A DNA stretch of 64,000 nt. It comes from Spisula solida (lineage: Eukaryota > Mollusca > Bivalvia > Venerida > Mactridae). Location of the stretch: NCBI GenBank assembly GCA_947247005.1, contig OX365946.1, positions 45,720,734 through 45,784,733 on the forward strand. The letters are read 5' to 3'. The stretch's first letter is position 1. Every line of letters begins with the position of its first letter. Below are positions 37,196 through 49,100 of the stretch, piece by piece. The translations under genes and the position numbers were made by a program. The notes under the pieces were generated by a model. That model was given only the letters and a program-made list of their open reading frames with translations. It had not been told where the DNA came from and did not search any database.

Positions 37196-37481
37196 CAGTA
37201 TAACCTGGTTTATCCAGAACCTGTTTTTACCAGCAACCTGTTTAACCGGCATGGTTTGTTGGTTCCGGCAGAACTCCATGGTATTTCTGTTCGATATGCC
37301 CTCACTTTAACGGAACCTGCTTTATCTGTTATCCGATAATTGATAAATATAGTATTTTAGTCTTTTTTTAAGCATTTATACAGGTATATATATTTCTATA
37401 AAACCTGGTTTTACCGACACACTGCTTTATCCAGCTGTCTCTTCCAGTCCGATGGGATAATGGATAAACCAGGTTATACTG
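37196..37481. mobile_element. pogo/Tigger-like MITE
   Basis: CAGTATAACCTGGTTTATCC and GGATAAACCAGGTTATACTG are a perfect 20-bp inverted repeat flanked by TA on both sides, as for Tc1/mariner-pogo elements. The centre repeats AACCTGNTTT motifs. Confidence 0.9.
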
Positions 37482-37543
37482 TACTATGTTGTTGTTCTCA
37501 TTTAAACATAGTAGATTATGAATTAGCACAAGTATTCAATAAC

Positions 37544-37925
37544 AGGCTTTCTACTGCCTCTTCAAAAAATAGTAGGGCAAATTTTATTCAAAAGGTAGGG
37601 CAAAATAGGAATTTTCATTAAAAAGTAGGGATAAAGAAGGAATTTTGACCCGTTTAGTTCAATATTACCACAGATAGACAAAAGAATTTGGTGCGAGAGG
37701 GGAATAAAATACATAAATTCTAGGGATGAATGACAGACAAAATAGCGACACGATTATTATAAAAATAAGAAGTAAGTATCATTTTGCACTTGATTTAATT
37801 TTTATTTTCATTTTGAGATGAAACAGTAGGGATAATAGTGCTGTTTAAAAAAAAAGTAGGGCAAAGTAGGGCTCAGATCAAAATAGTAGGGAAAAGTAGG
37901 AATAGTAGGGCCCAGTAGAAAGCCT
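37544..37925. mobile_element. hAT-like MITE with GTAGGG interior
   Basis: AGGCTTTCTACTG and CAGTAGAAAGCCT end a 382-bp element. The flanks TCAATAAC and GCAATAAC give an 8-bp target duplication with one mismatch. The interior repeats AAAAGTAGGG. Confidence 0.8.
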
Positions 37926-39548
37926 GCAATAACAAATCCCCAGGAAAAATGCTGATTGGACTCCCTCAGAAAAAATTCTGAATCCATGCATGGCCAATTT
38001 AGTTGTAAAGGAGACAAAATGATTGTACGTATTGCATTTATTGATGAACAATCATGGCTTCATATATCTGTATATTATATTTACTCATTTCACTAGACTA
38101 TGTAAGTCAAAATTTTAATGTACATGTATGAATTATGAGAATAATTTATTGGAATATATCTTACAGTGTTTTATGTAACCATGTTGTGTCACAAATTATT
38201 ATTTTATGATTGTTGTTGTTAGTTAAATAAGATATATTGTTGGTTGTTACATATTTCATTTCATAGAATATATAAAATGTGCACTAAATTGATTGTTTGT
38301 GTGTGTTTTTTTTAAGCTCACCTAGAGTTCTGAACTCAAAGTGGGTGTCCAGGTCCCGATCTCCTAAAGCATCTCAATCTGAGCTTACTCCCATACCAAA
38401 TATACTCTCGTATGTGTCTTTATGTTAATTTACATGGGAAACTGGGCTCAAAACTGGCATCATAAAACAGAAACATTACTCTTCAGTTTATCACAGTTAA
38501 ATTGCAAGAGCCTGAACTTCAGATTTATCTCAAATTCAGACTCATATTTGAGCCAAATCTCAGTTTGAGCTGAGAGTTCTACTTGAGATGCTTCAGGGAC
38601 CAGGCTAGTATAACCACATTCAGCCTAGACTGCATTACTTATTTGATGTCTTTAACCATGGTCTTGCACATTATTTAAAAAGACCGTGAAGGTCGGATGA
38701 AATGATGCAATTACTGATGATAATGGTGCATGTGTACACTGTTGAGCAAGCAAATACACACTAACATTTTTAGCATAGCATCTTTTCTTAAAATTTGTCA
38801 CTTTGATTACAGAATCCTTTAACTTCACTTAATGTCTAAAATGTACAAATAAAGCACTTTTCAAGTTTTCAACATCAAAATGTACAATTAAAGCACTTTT
38901 CTACATCAAGCATGTCTAAAATGTACAAATAAAGCACTTTTATGCATCTGAAATTTTAAAATAAAGCTCTTTTCTACGTAAAAGATGTCTAAAATGTGCA
39001 ACTGAATCCCTTTTCTACATCAAAAATGTCTAAAATGTAAACAAAAGCACTTATCTGCATAAAAAATGTCATGGGATTCTATCAGTAGCATTATGCAGTC
39101 ACAACACAACAGACTTCCAGAAAGTTCCAACATAAGTCACAACATTTGTACTCACAAAAGCTGAAAATCTGTCAGATCAAAAATAAACGTCTGAAAGAAA
39201 AGTCGAAAGTCACAAAAACGTAAAAAAGTTCTTGACATTCTAATTAATTCCAGCAGAAATTAGTCTACCAAAATCAAATTTTTGCCGGACATGTTCGCCG
39301 GACTGCCATGTTTGAATCAGTTACAACATTACATAACATCTTCTTCTTCTAGAGTGGTAAGATCAGTCTGTTGTGATAACTTCCGTTGCCTGGTTACAGG
39401 AGTTGATGTTCCTTCATTGGATGTGTATCGACATAAAGCACCACCTGGAAACAGCAGTATAATAGATAAACAGGTACATAGCCATGCAGAGGCACATCAA
39501 GGCACTAGCATAAGTTTGAACTTGGATATTGGCCTAATAAACCAAAGG

Positions 39549-39649
39549 TAACTGTATCATTGATAAAGAGTATAACATTTTTTAGATCTTAGATAACATA
39601 AGTTTTATAAAAAAATATAGTTTTTTACTCTTTATCAATGATACAGTTA
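39549..39649. mobile_element. 100-bp hairpin MITE in the left arm
   Basis: TAACTGTATCATTGATAAAG pairs with CTTTATCAATGATACAGTTA. It is absent from the matching place in the right arm (near 61612), so it inserted after the copies separated. Confidence 0.8.
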
Positions 39650-39995
39650 TCTGTGAAATAAACATGTCTTTTAAAGAAAATAACGCCTCAAATATAGCCT
39701 AGAAAATATTATATCTTTTGATGCTGACCAACCCCCATGTAAAGTTTGAGGATCCAAGGGCCAAGCATTGGTCCTTGACCCAACTGTTCATGAGTTATAG
39801 ATCCGAACCATTTAGTCTATTCATACATGTTAAAGGCCATGGAGACGTTTGACTTACTGATCCCAAAATCAATGATATCATCTACTTTTGCTGTAAAGTT
39901 TGCGGATCATCTGGCAACTGTAGAGTTACTGAACACCAATCTTTTGATTTCCTACCGTCACACACATTCTGACCAACATATACAAAGCAATGTAC

Positions 39996-40157
39996 CTATG
40001 CATTGAAGACGAAGGGCATAAATATATATTGTATACAACTTTTTCTCAGATGAGATAGACAAAAGGAAAGACCATTAAAATGTAAATCTACATTCATAAT
40101 CCTACCTGACATTGCACGGCCGGTTGCAAATATCTTTCTTTTTTCAACTTTTCTTTC
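39996..40157 (-). CDS. Tmc: TMC exon 18: C-terminal tail, partly repeat-derived
   Basis: Acceptor TCTATTTTCCCAG, phase 0, 53 codons and stop. The first residues (ERKVEKRKIF) continue the family E-x-x-x-K pattern. From about 40125 downward it is homologous to the other repeat arm, so most of the tail may be exonised repeat. A donor at 40105 (CAG|GTAGGA, phase 1) could instead lead to an unseen exon. Confidence 0.5.
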   Translation of the reverse strand, partial: ERKVEKRKIFATGRAMSGRIMNVDLHFNGLSFCLSHLRKSCIQYIFMPFVFNA

Positions 40158-43100
40158 CTGGGAAAATAGAACAACAAATGGAGCCAGAGCTATATAACGA
40201 TGAAGATACATGTACTACCTTGGCATAGGTAAAATAAATAAAACACACAAAGGGCAGTAACTCACTGAACATTGTCGTGAATATAATGTGCTGTTGATAG
40301 TCACAACTACGCTTGCAACTAAAGGTACATAAAGGTATGCTGAAATCCATGCAAAGAATATAGAAAAATAGCTTACTAGACATAAAACATCACTTCAAAA
40401 AAAAGGGCAATAACTCTGTGGTCAATGATTGGAGCAGAACATGCCGGTGATAAGCAGAACAAAGCTTTGCTATAGATCCTGTGAAATTATGTTGAAATCT
40501 GACAAATGATTATAGGAGTAATACAGACGGATGGACCAAAACCATTAATTAAATCCTTTTTGTCATTCTTTTTTTTCACAATTTTTATATTACCTAATAA
40601 CACTGATGAAACGCCTAAAAATGTCAAACTTAGGACATTTAACATTGATAATTTCTTCAAGTGTGGGAGGTCCTGGGTTCGATCCCAGGCCGCGTTATAC
40701 CAAAGACAAATCAAAATGGTACTAGAAATTCCCTTTGTGGACGCTCGGCATAGAAGGGAACTGGCCCCCTTCTCTCAAACCCTCGTGGGGAGGGGATGGA
40801 TAACATCAGGAATGAGGTGTCAAGAGTGATTAATATATATTGGAAAAACTTGTTTCACAATCGGCCTTAAATAAAATAAGTATAGTAAATAAATTTTTTT
40901 GCCAAACTAGAGGCCTTCAATGACATTGTTCCATAATTAACTCAGTCTGTATCAAAGAAAATCTGTTAGAGCAGATTAAATTTATCATAACTTTGCCATT
41001 TCGTGAGATATTTTCATCAAATAACGTTTATTTTGGTCATAAGTTATTGTTCTTACAGGAATGATTAATCCAGAATTTCGGATAAATCAGGAAAATTGAC
41101 ACCCCTGTTTATTAAACTAAACTTAAACTATGCATACTACAGTATCTCACACCAGTAGGCTTTTCTGAATGCCTGAGAAGTCTGAAGTAAACCAGGCCAG
41201 AGTCGCACAGTTCCCTCTCTGACCACCATACACTAATACTAAACAAATGTAACTTACAAATTTCAATTGTCTTCTCAATTCCGATATCAACTTTTTGTAT
41301 GAGGATGACTTTACTTTGAAGTACACTATGAACATTCTGAAAGGATACATACACAAAGTAAGCTTTTAGTGGTCGAAAAGTTATTTTTTTACATTTTACA
41401 GGATTATAAGTTTTACATGCATATAATAGCGATTGTTTTTGAGTATATGTTGGTCAGTTTGATCTTCATATAGGTCAACCAGACTAAAATATCAAACTAA
41501 TACACTAGACCCCGGGTAAATTGTTAGGATTTGAGATCATGTAAAAAGAGGCTATCAGATGACATAACCGAAGTATGTATGGAAGCATCATTGTTAACCT
41601 GAGACCAATACATGTAAACTATGTAGTCAAATCTAGTAAGTTTAATGTCACGTGCATGCCACTCATACATAATACAGATTGTGTATGGCACATTACATTA
41701 TTTTAAAGATGCAGTCAAATTCTCTTTGAGATTACATAGATAAAGGTATCTAATGTAAAGGCAATAAATTTAGTTTCCCCCTTACCCCACCCAAATGGTT
41801 AGACCTTCATAATGCTGATTTTCACAATCGCACAGGTACTGAACCCAGTCCTAAAATGGAGAAAATACATAATGGTGTGATTCAAGTCCTGTACAAAATA
41901 CATAAATCTTATGTTCATGCTTCCCAACTGCCCAGTTTTGATCAGGGTTCTCATGATCTGGACCCCAAAACCCAATTCTCTCAATCGGTATTAGGTTATA
42001 TTTGTCACTTACATCAATAGAATGAGGATTGGCACAAGCACAGCAGGGGTTCCAATGATTTTAAGTTCATCTTGTAATGTTGATAAGAACTTTTCACCAA
42101 ATAAGTCTCTAGTAACGTTGTATGGTTGTCCTATATTACGGAATGGACCACAGTCCTTGGATGGTACTAATCTGTAACAATAGATAATAGCATAAAACAA
42201 CACATATAATTATTTTTAATATTACACTTATAAGTATGTGCTAGATATTCCAATAACTTTGTGCTCTAGTCAATGAAAGCACTATTGTTTCTATTATTTT
42301 GTTTTGTTATTTTCTGATCAGTATTATTTACATGTTTGTTTATATGTTTTCTCTTTTACTTTGAAATTGTTTTAAACTTTGGATTGCCTTTTATGTAAAT
42401 ATCAAAATTGTATACCCGAGAGGGTCCAGAATTTGGAAAATAAACTATATTCTATTCTATTCATATAATAGTCCATTCATTACCCATGGTTGTGATTCCA
42501 TTCTCAGTCATACCCTTTCATGAAAATGTGTTAACAATGTTGATTTGTTCACATATGGCGATGTTGCTAGTTCCTTGTCAGGGCTTTTTTAACCTTGTGG
42601 ATGGGGCCTTAATGTTAATTAGGGGGAAAAGTATTAGTATTTTGGTAACATGGGGAATAATTTTGTCAAGATAAACTTCATTTTTGGGGAAAACTGCATG
42701 ATTTTAAAGAATTTTTTCCAGTGGAAGGGGCCTTAATTATTATTATAATGACCCCTATTATATAACCTTGCTAGTAGAAGGCTAAGTTAGTGCTGGTTAG
42801 AATACAGTCCAGGAAAACTGGTTACTAGCAAACATGTAGAAGGTCAGTGGTACTACCTAGAGGGGCTTATAGTATGTTGAGAGAATAATGTATAACAGCC
42901 TATTTTGATCTTTAACACTGCTACAAGCCTAAGTCATTGGTACAATAAAGTATTAATATAACTTTTGGCCAGAAGGAGGGTTTTAGGTCCAAATATACGA
43001 TGTACTATTATATAACCTCAAAATACTGTAATATGCCTATTAGGCCTGCGTACCGGTTTCCGATATAATTAAATACCGGTATTTTGCGTTCGATCGATAC

Positions 43101-46100
43101 ATCGTATCGAACGTGTCCGTATCGGTCAAAACATCGATCAACAAAAATACCCAAGAAAATCCCCATTTTCAGTTAAGTTTTCAGTAGTCTATTTGTTTCG
43201 CCTCAAAAAGGTCAGGTCGTCGACTCAGCTTATGTCCGAGTGAATCTAATTTTCAAACAATAATCTACTCATGCAAGTTAAACATGTGTAAATAGGTTGT
43301 TAATCACATATCTCAAGCCTGACTTGATTGTGTTCAGCAAGTAAAATACATGTTGTAAGTCTGCAGGTGCCTATATATAGTTTTTAGATCGTTGATTGTC
43401 AAAACAAAATATCAAATGATATATCGAACATCGATCATTTTGTATCGATACAAATATCGTATCGATCATTTCAACTGATACGCAGCCCTAATGCCTATAC
43501 TTAGAACAGTGCTAAAAGTGGCATCTAAATCTTCCTTCATCGTACTAGCTTGAAGAGCACAATGATAAATTCATCATAATGTAACTAAAATTCATGCGTA
43601 CATACAATTGCATTTATGATTTATACCTATCATACTATGTTACAACATTCAGGCCCATAAAACATTGCTACCTAATGACACCATCAGTAATATGTTCAAA
43701 ACCCACTATAGGTGCAAAGTATATATTTCACCATAGCGCTATTTCTGCAGTGCGGTGGCGTAAACTGTTGCCCCGTACATTAAGAAGGACTTTGTGATGT
43801 AATCCATATCAATCGATTACTGGTGTGATGTAGTCACAAAGACACTGGTTATTTGCACAACCTTTATTGGGTCTAATGATTTTGTACTTTGTATTGCTAG
43901 ATGGTAGCGCCATACAGTGTAGGTTTGAATCCTATTATATAAACTATTTATAGAAACAGCACAATTATATAAACTATTTATAGAAACAGCACAATTATAT
44001 AAACTATTTATAGAAACAGCACAATTATATAAACTATTTATAGAAGCAGCACAATTATAATGAACCTACTCAATCATAGCATAAGCCATGGGGAAGATAC
44101 TGATGAAGAAGTTGAGTAAGAACAGAGCCAGGTAGAAGTTGCCGGTACTGGAAGCACGGAACAATTGTTGTGGAGGAACCATGGCAACCTAGAAAGGAAG
44201 AAATCATCAATTGTTAACCTGTACCAACAATAGGGATGTGGTTAACATGTACACAATAAAAAATAATATTAGAAAAAATTTTTACACAAAAATTTATTAG
44301 AATGTTTCTTTACACAAAAATGTATGTCTCCCACAAGGGGCCATATTAAACTTTAGCAAAAATCATCAGAACTCAAATGCCTGACAATAGCCACAACATG
44401 GCTGGGTACCAAGTATTTATGTGACGTTTCATTGAAATCGCACCAGTGGTAAAGAATAACAAGCAAGGAAAATTTTGTGACAAACATCTAGACAGGCGGA
44501 CATTAAACACAACATCAATAATTTATTATTTTTCCCAGCAGTATGTGGGAGACATCATTACTTAAATTAATATGAGGCCAACGGTTTCCAATGTCAACTA
44601 ATGAATGGAGATTTATCTTAGGTAGAAATTAAAAACTCTTCTAAATATCTGACACAACAGTGATAGAACTTTATTCTGTGTCCACAAACAGCATTCTTAC
44701 CCTGACTGGACTATAGGACTATCTGTATTCTTACCCTGACTGGACTATAGGACTAACAGTATTCTTACCCTGACTGGACTATAGGACTAACAGCATTCTT
44801 ACCCTGACTGGACTATAGGACAAACAGCATTCTTACCCTGACTGGACTATAGGACTAACAGCATTCTTACCCTGACTGGACTATAGGACAAACAGCATTC
44901 TTACCCTGACTGGACTATAGGACAAACAGCATTCTTACCCTGACTGGACTATAGGACAAACAGCATTCTTACCCTGACTGGACTATAGGACAAACAGCAT
45001 TCTTACCCTGACTGGACTATAGGACAAACAGCATTCTTACCCTGACTGGACTATAGGACAAACAGCATTCTTACCCTGACTGGACTATAGGACTAACAGC
45101 ATTCTTACCCTGACTGGACTATAGGACTAACAGCATTCTTACCCTGACTGGACTATAGGACTAACAGCATTCTTACCCTGACTGGACTATAGGACTAACA
45201 GCATTCTTACCCTGACTGGACTATAGGACTATCTGTAGTCTTACCTTGGCAATGAAGTACCGGAAGTAGAACACAATGACAAGTTTGAGAACACCTAGTG
45301 CAGCCATCAATGGTGAGAAATATAGACCCAGCCATATAAGACATTGTCCATATATCACATCCAACACACACGATACAACATTAAATTTACTGAATCCTAC
45401 CTGAAAAATAATGTCAATACAGTACAACCTCTGTAGAGCAACACACTCATAACATGAATATTTGCCGTTGTACAGAGGTTGTTGCTCTACAGAGGCTAAA
45501 ATTATAGTAAATATTAGCTTAGGAAAATTTTGAAGGTGTTGTTATAGAGAGGTTGTTGCTCTACAGACGGCCGCTGGAAAGGTTGTACTGTAAATGTAAT
45601 ACTAGTAGGAGCAGGATCCTTTTAAATTAATGTATAAACAATGTAACTCTCTACTCCATAGAATCCTACCCAATTTATCTACATTATATTGTGTGCACCA
45701 TCTCCATATTGGTAAATTAACAAACATCACATAACTGCATTGAAAATAGGAAAACTTGCTGAAATATAGATGCATCAATGCATGGTGCACAAATTCATAG
45801 GGGTCTGTATCGACCTACTGGTCTCTCACTAGATATAGATATCAGGGAAATGACTAGTATCAAAATTGCGACACCTCCAACTTTACAAACAGTCTTGTAA
45901 CTTCTTCCAAAATGGAAATTAATCACATACTGTTTTCTCCAGTAGCAAGCTTATACATTTATCTTCGAGATACAACCAATTTTATGTCAATATATATCGC
46001 ACTCGAGCCGTTACAAATGCATACATGTTGAAAATATACTGAAAAATAAAATCTGGACATGAACATGGACAGGCCCTTACCATACTAAAGGGCTCTTCAG

Positions 46101-49100
46101 GCAGGAGTGGCGACAAAAACAAAGATATGGTTGGATGAGCGTATAATAACTAAAACTATAACCAATTTTGGAAAAGTTACATGACTGTTTGTAAAGTTGG
46201 TGGTGTCGCAATTTTGATAATAGTTATTTCCCTGATATCTATATCTACAGACCCCTATGCACAAATTCACATAATGGTAAACATGCAAACATAGTTGTAT
46301 GTCTATAGGTAAATTATAATCTTTTGCCTTCGACTGAGACAATCGTAATGCCTAACCATTCGGTTTTATCCCTGCTTCATTGGCCAATGACCCCCAGCTT
46401 TAAGGGAAGAGACAGAAAGTTTGTGTGATAAAAGGACTCCGGGCATGCTGCCCTAGCTCTTTCTAGATAGACTTCTTGGTTATTTAACATATGGGTAGCT
46501 AAAATAATGTTAAATTTGTGGATTGACACATAAAACACAAAAATGTCTGCCAAAATCAACAATAAATTGTCAAAAATAAAACAAGAGTACTAACTAGTTT
46601 CCATGTTAACTTCACCCACAATGCTCTGTGAAGATGGAACAATATACCAACAGCAAAGAGAATGCCAAGGTCAACCAAGATAACCTTGAGAATTTCCTCT
46701 CCGACCTCATTCTCCCAACAACATAGCTCTCCAAGACTTGAGTTTGTAGAATTCTGAAACAAACAAAGTAATATTTAAGGTTAAATAAGGAAATTTTGCA
46801 AGGACAATAGAAGTGACCTTTAAAGAATTTTTGGAATTTGAAATAGAAGTTCTCCTTTACTTGACGAAGAAAAGTTCTGAAAAGTTATTTGTGGTAATAA
46901 ACAAAGGCTTATTTATTTAAAATACTCGCATGAAGATAGTCACACAGTTCTGTGGTATACTAGTATATACTTAAGTATGATCACTAAACAGCTCTATAGC
47001 TACCTGTACACATACACTCAACTGCATAAGCATGTTTCACATTCCCAGGTTTTATCATAGATAATTTTAAAAACTTAAATCAAATGCCCCGAATGTACAA
47101 GAGATGTTCAAGCAATCAAATTAGCAACCCCTAGTCAACTTTCGCACAAATAACTCGTGCCTCTCCTTATGTTACAAACACTGTTTAGGTTTATTGGGGT
47201 TTAACACCGTTTCTCAACAGTTTTCAGTTAATATGCGGCTGATTAAGTTTTCTTGGAATGAATTCTAACCAGTAGTCTCTTACTCTTCCATAAGAAACAA
47301 GTGTGGAGGAAAATTGACAATGTTGGAAGGGTATGACCTGTCTCGACCAGGAATCAAATTACAAATACAGCACACTAACCACTGAATAACTGCCTGAGTT
47401 ACCTACCCTGTTATCATCCTGTGGTGGGGTATTACAATCATCAGTAACATCCAGTAGAGAATACACAAATGTCATCAAACTTGCGATATAAAACACTGTA
47501 GTTCTGTAAACACAAACAAGAAACCATGAAATTCCACGAACAATTTCAAACACGGGTGAATACTTCGGAGCGTGACATTGTACTAAGGTACTTAAGAAGA
47601 AGGCTTTTACAACAAGACTGCGTTCAATAAACGCTTATGCCCCCATGGAAGCCTTGCCCATAAAAAGCTAAGTCAATCAGGGGCCATAATTCTGTAATAA
47701 TGCTGGATAGTGTTACATGGCTTTGATAATGTAAGGTGCTTATGATGGTAAACAAGTATGCCAAGTTTTAAGGCAACGCCATGATGGACATGATGTAAAA
47801 CGAAACTGTAAATTTGGTTTAACCAAGAATTAGACGCTTAATAAGTCTAAGTCCAAAATTAGTTAATGTGACGGTCAAAATGAGGTTAGGTGATATAGGT
47901 GTGAAGAGAATGTTCAAATACAACAACCATGCAAGCATGAAAGCTTTGTAGCAAGCCATATTAATGCTAGAAGAAACTGTTAATTTGGGTTAACCAAGAA
48001 TTTGGCCCTCCAATAAGTCTAAGTCCAAATTAGGTCAAGGTGAAGGTCGAAATGGTGTCAAATGATACAGGTGTGTGGAGAGTGTTCATATACAACATCC
48101 ATGCAAGTATGGAAGCTTTGTAGCAAGCCATAAATGCTAGAAGAAACGGTCAATTTGGGTTAAACAGGAATTTTACCCTTCAATAAGTCTAAGACCAAAA
48201 TTAGGTCAAGGTGAAGGTCAAAATGAGGTCAGGTGATACAGGCGTGTGGAGAGTGTTCATATACAACATCCATGCAAGTATATGGAAGCTTTGTAGCAAG
48301 TCATAATAATGCTAGAAGAAACTGTCAATTTGGGTTAACCAGGACGGACGGACGGACAGGTGAATCACTATATGCCTCCCCATCTATCGATAGGGGGGCA
48401 TAAAAAGCCGAAACGTCGGTCTAATAAATAAATCACAAAAATAACCTGCTTTGATTGTGTCGCTACATTTACACTCCGGTGTCTTAGTTGATAAGGTACT
48501 TAAAGAATGACAAAACTGTGGCAATTTGTAGTTCCTTGAAGGAGCAGCATTAGATGCAGTAAGTAAAGGACATGTAAAGGAAAGCACAGTAGTTAATGAG
48601 TAGAATATGCCTGATCTGAAGGTCCCTTGTTCGAAGTCTGCCTTGGACAAACACATCTACAACAGGTGCAGAAGTAGGTAAATAGTAAATTAAGTATTTA
48701 TGCATGTTCATGACTTTGTCTGGGATCTTTTCTATGTTAATTTAATATATTCAAATGATCTAGGAATTTGGTCAATATTCACATGACCATTATGGCAATA
48801 CCTTCCTAGTGTTAACTTAGTTGCCGTCCTTGGATGCCATCCTTCAATCTTAACCAATTCTTCTAATATTGGTGGAACTAGGAACTTCAATCCAGCCACA
48901 ACAAATGTTAACTTGAAAGGTACAAAACATGCATACATATACCATTCATGTATACACAACGGCTTCCAACGAGGGATGTATCACAAGTTGTCATTTTCTC
49001 TGACAGCTTGATATCTACTGTGTATTAAATATATAAAATAGTTCAAATCTTGTCAATCTTTCTCTTTTGCATTCGACTGAGACAGTCGTAGTGCATGACC

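Larger units (their letters stand above)
38118..40157 (+). repeat. left arm of a 2-kb inverted repeat pair
   Basis: Collinear, in opposite orientation, with 61315-63852. Shared landmarks: CCCGATCTCCTAAAGCATCT, tandem AATAAAGCACTTTT units, the GACATGTTCGCCGGACTGCC tract, TTGGATATTGGCC, AAAGCAATGTACC and GCACGGCCGGT. A 100-bp hairpin at 39549-39649 is present only here. Confidence 0.85.

Noticed and set aside
41147..41257. Extension of TMC exon 17 past its donor to a stop, or a 39-bp intron to an acceptor at 41220
   Set aside because: The donor TTT|GTAAGT is strong and a 39-bp intron would be unusually short; the charged exon at 40157 fits the family better, though this is unproven.
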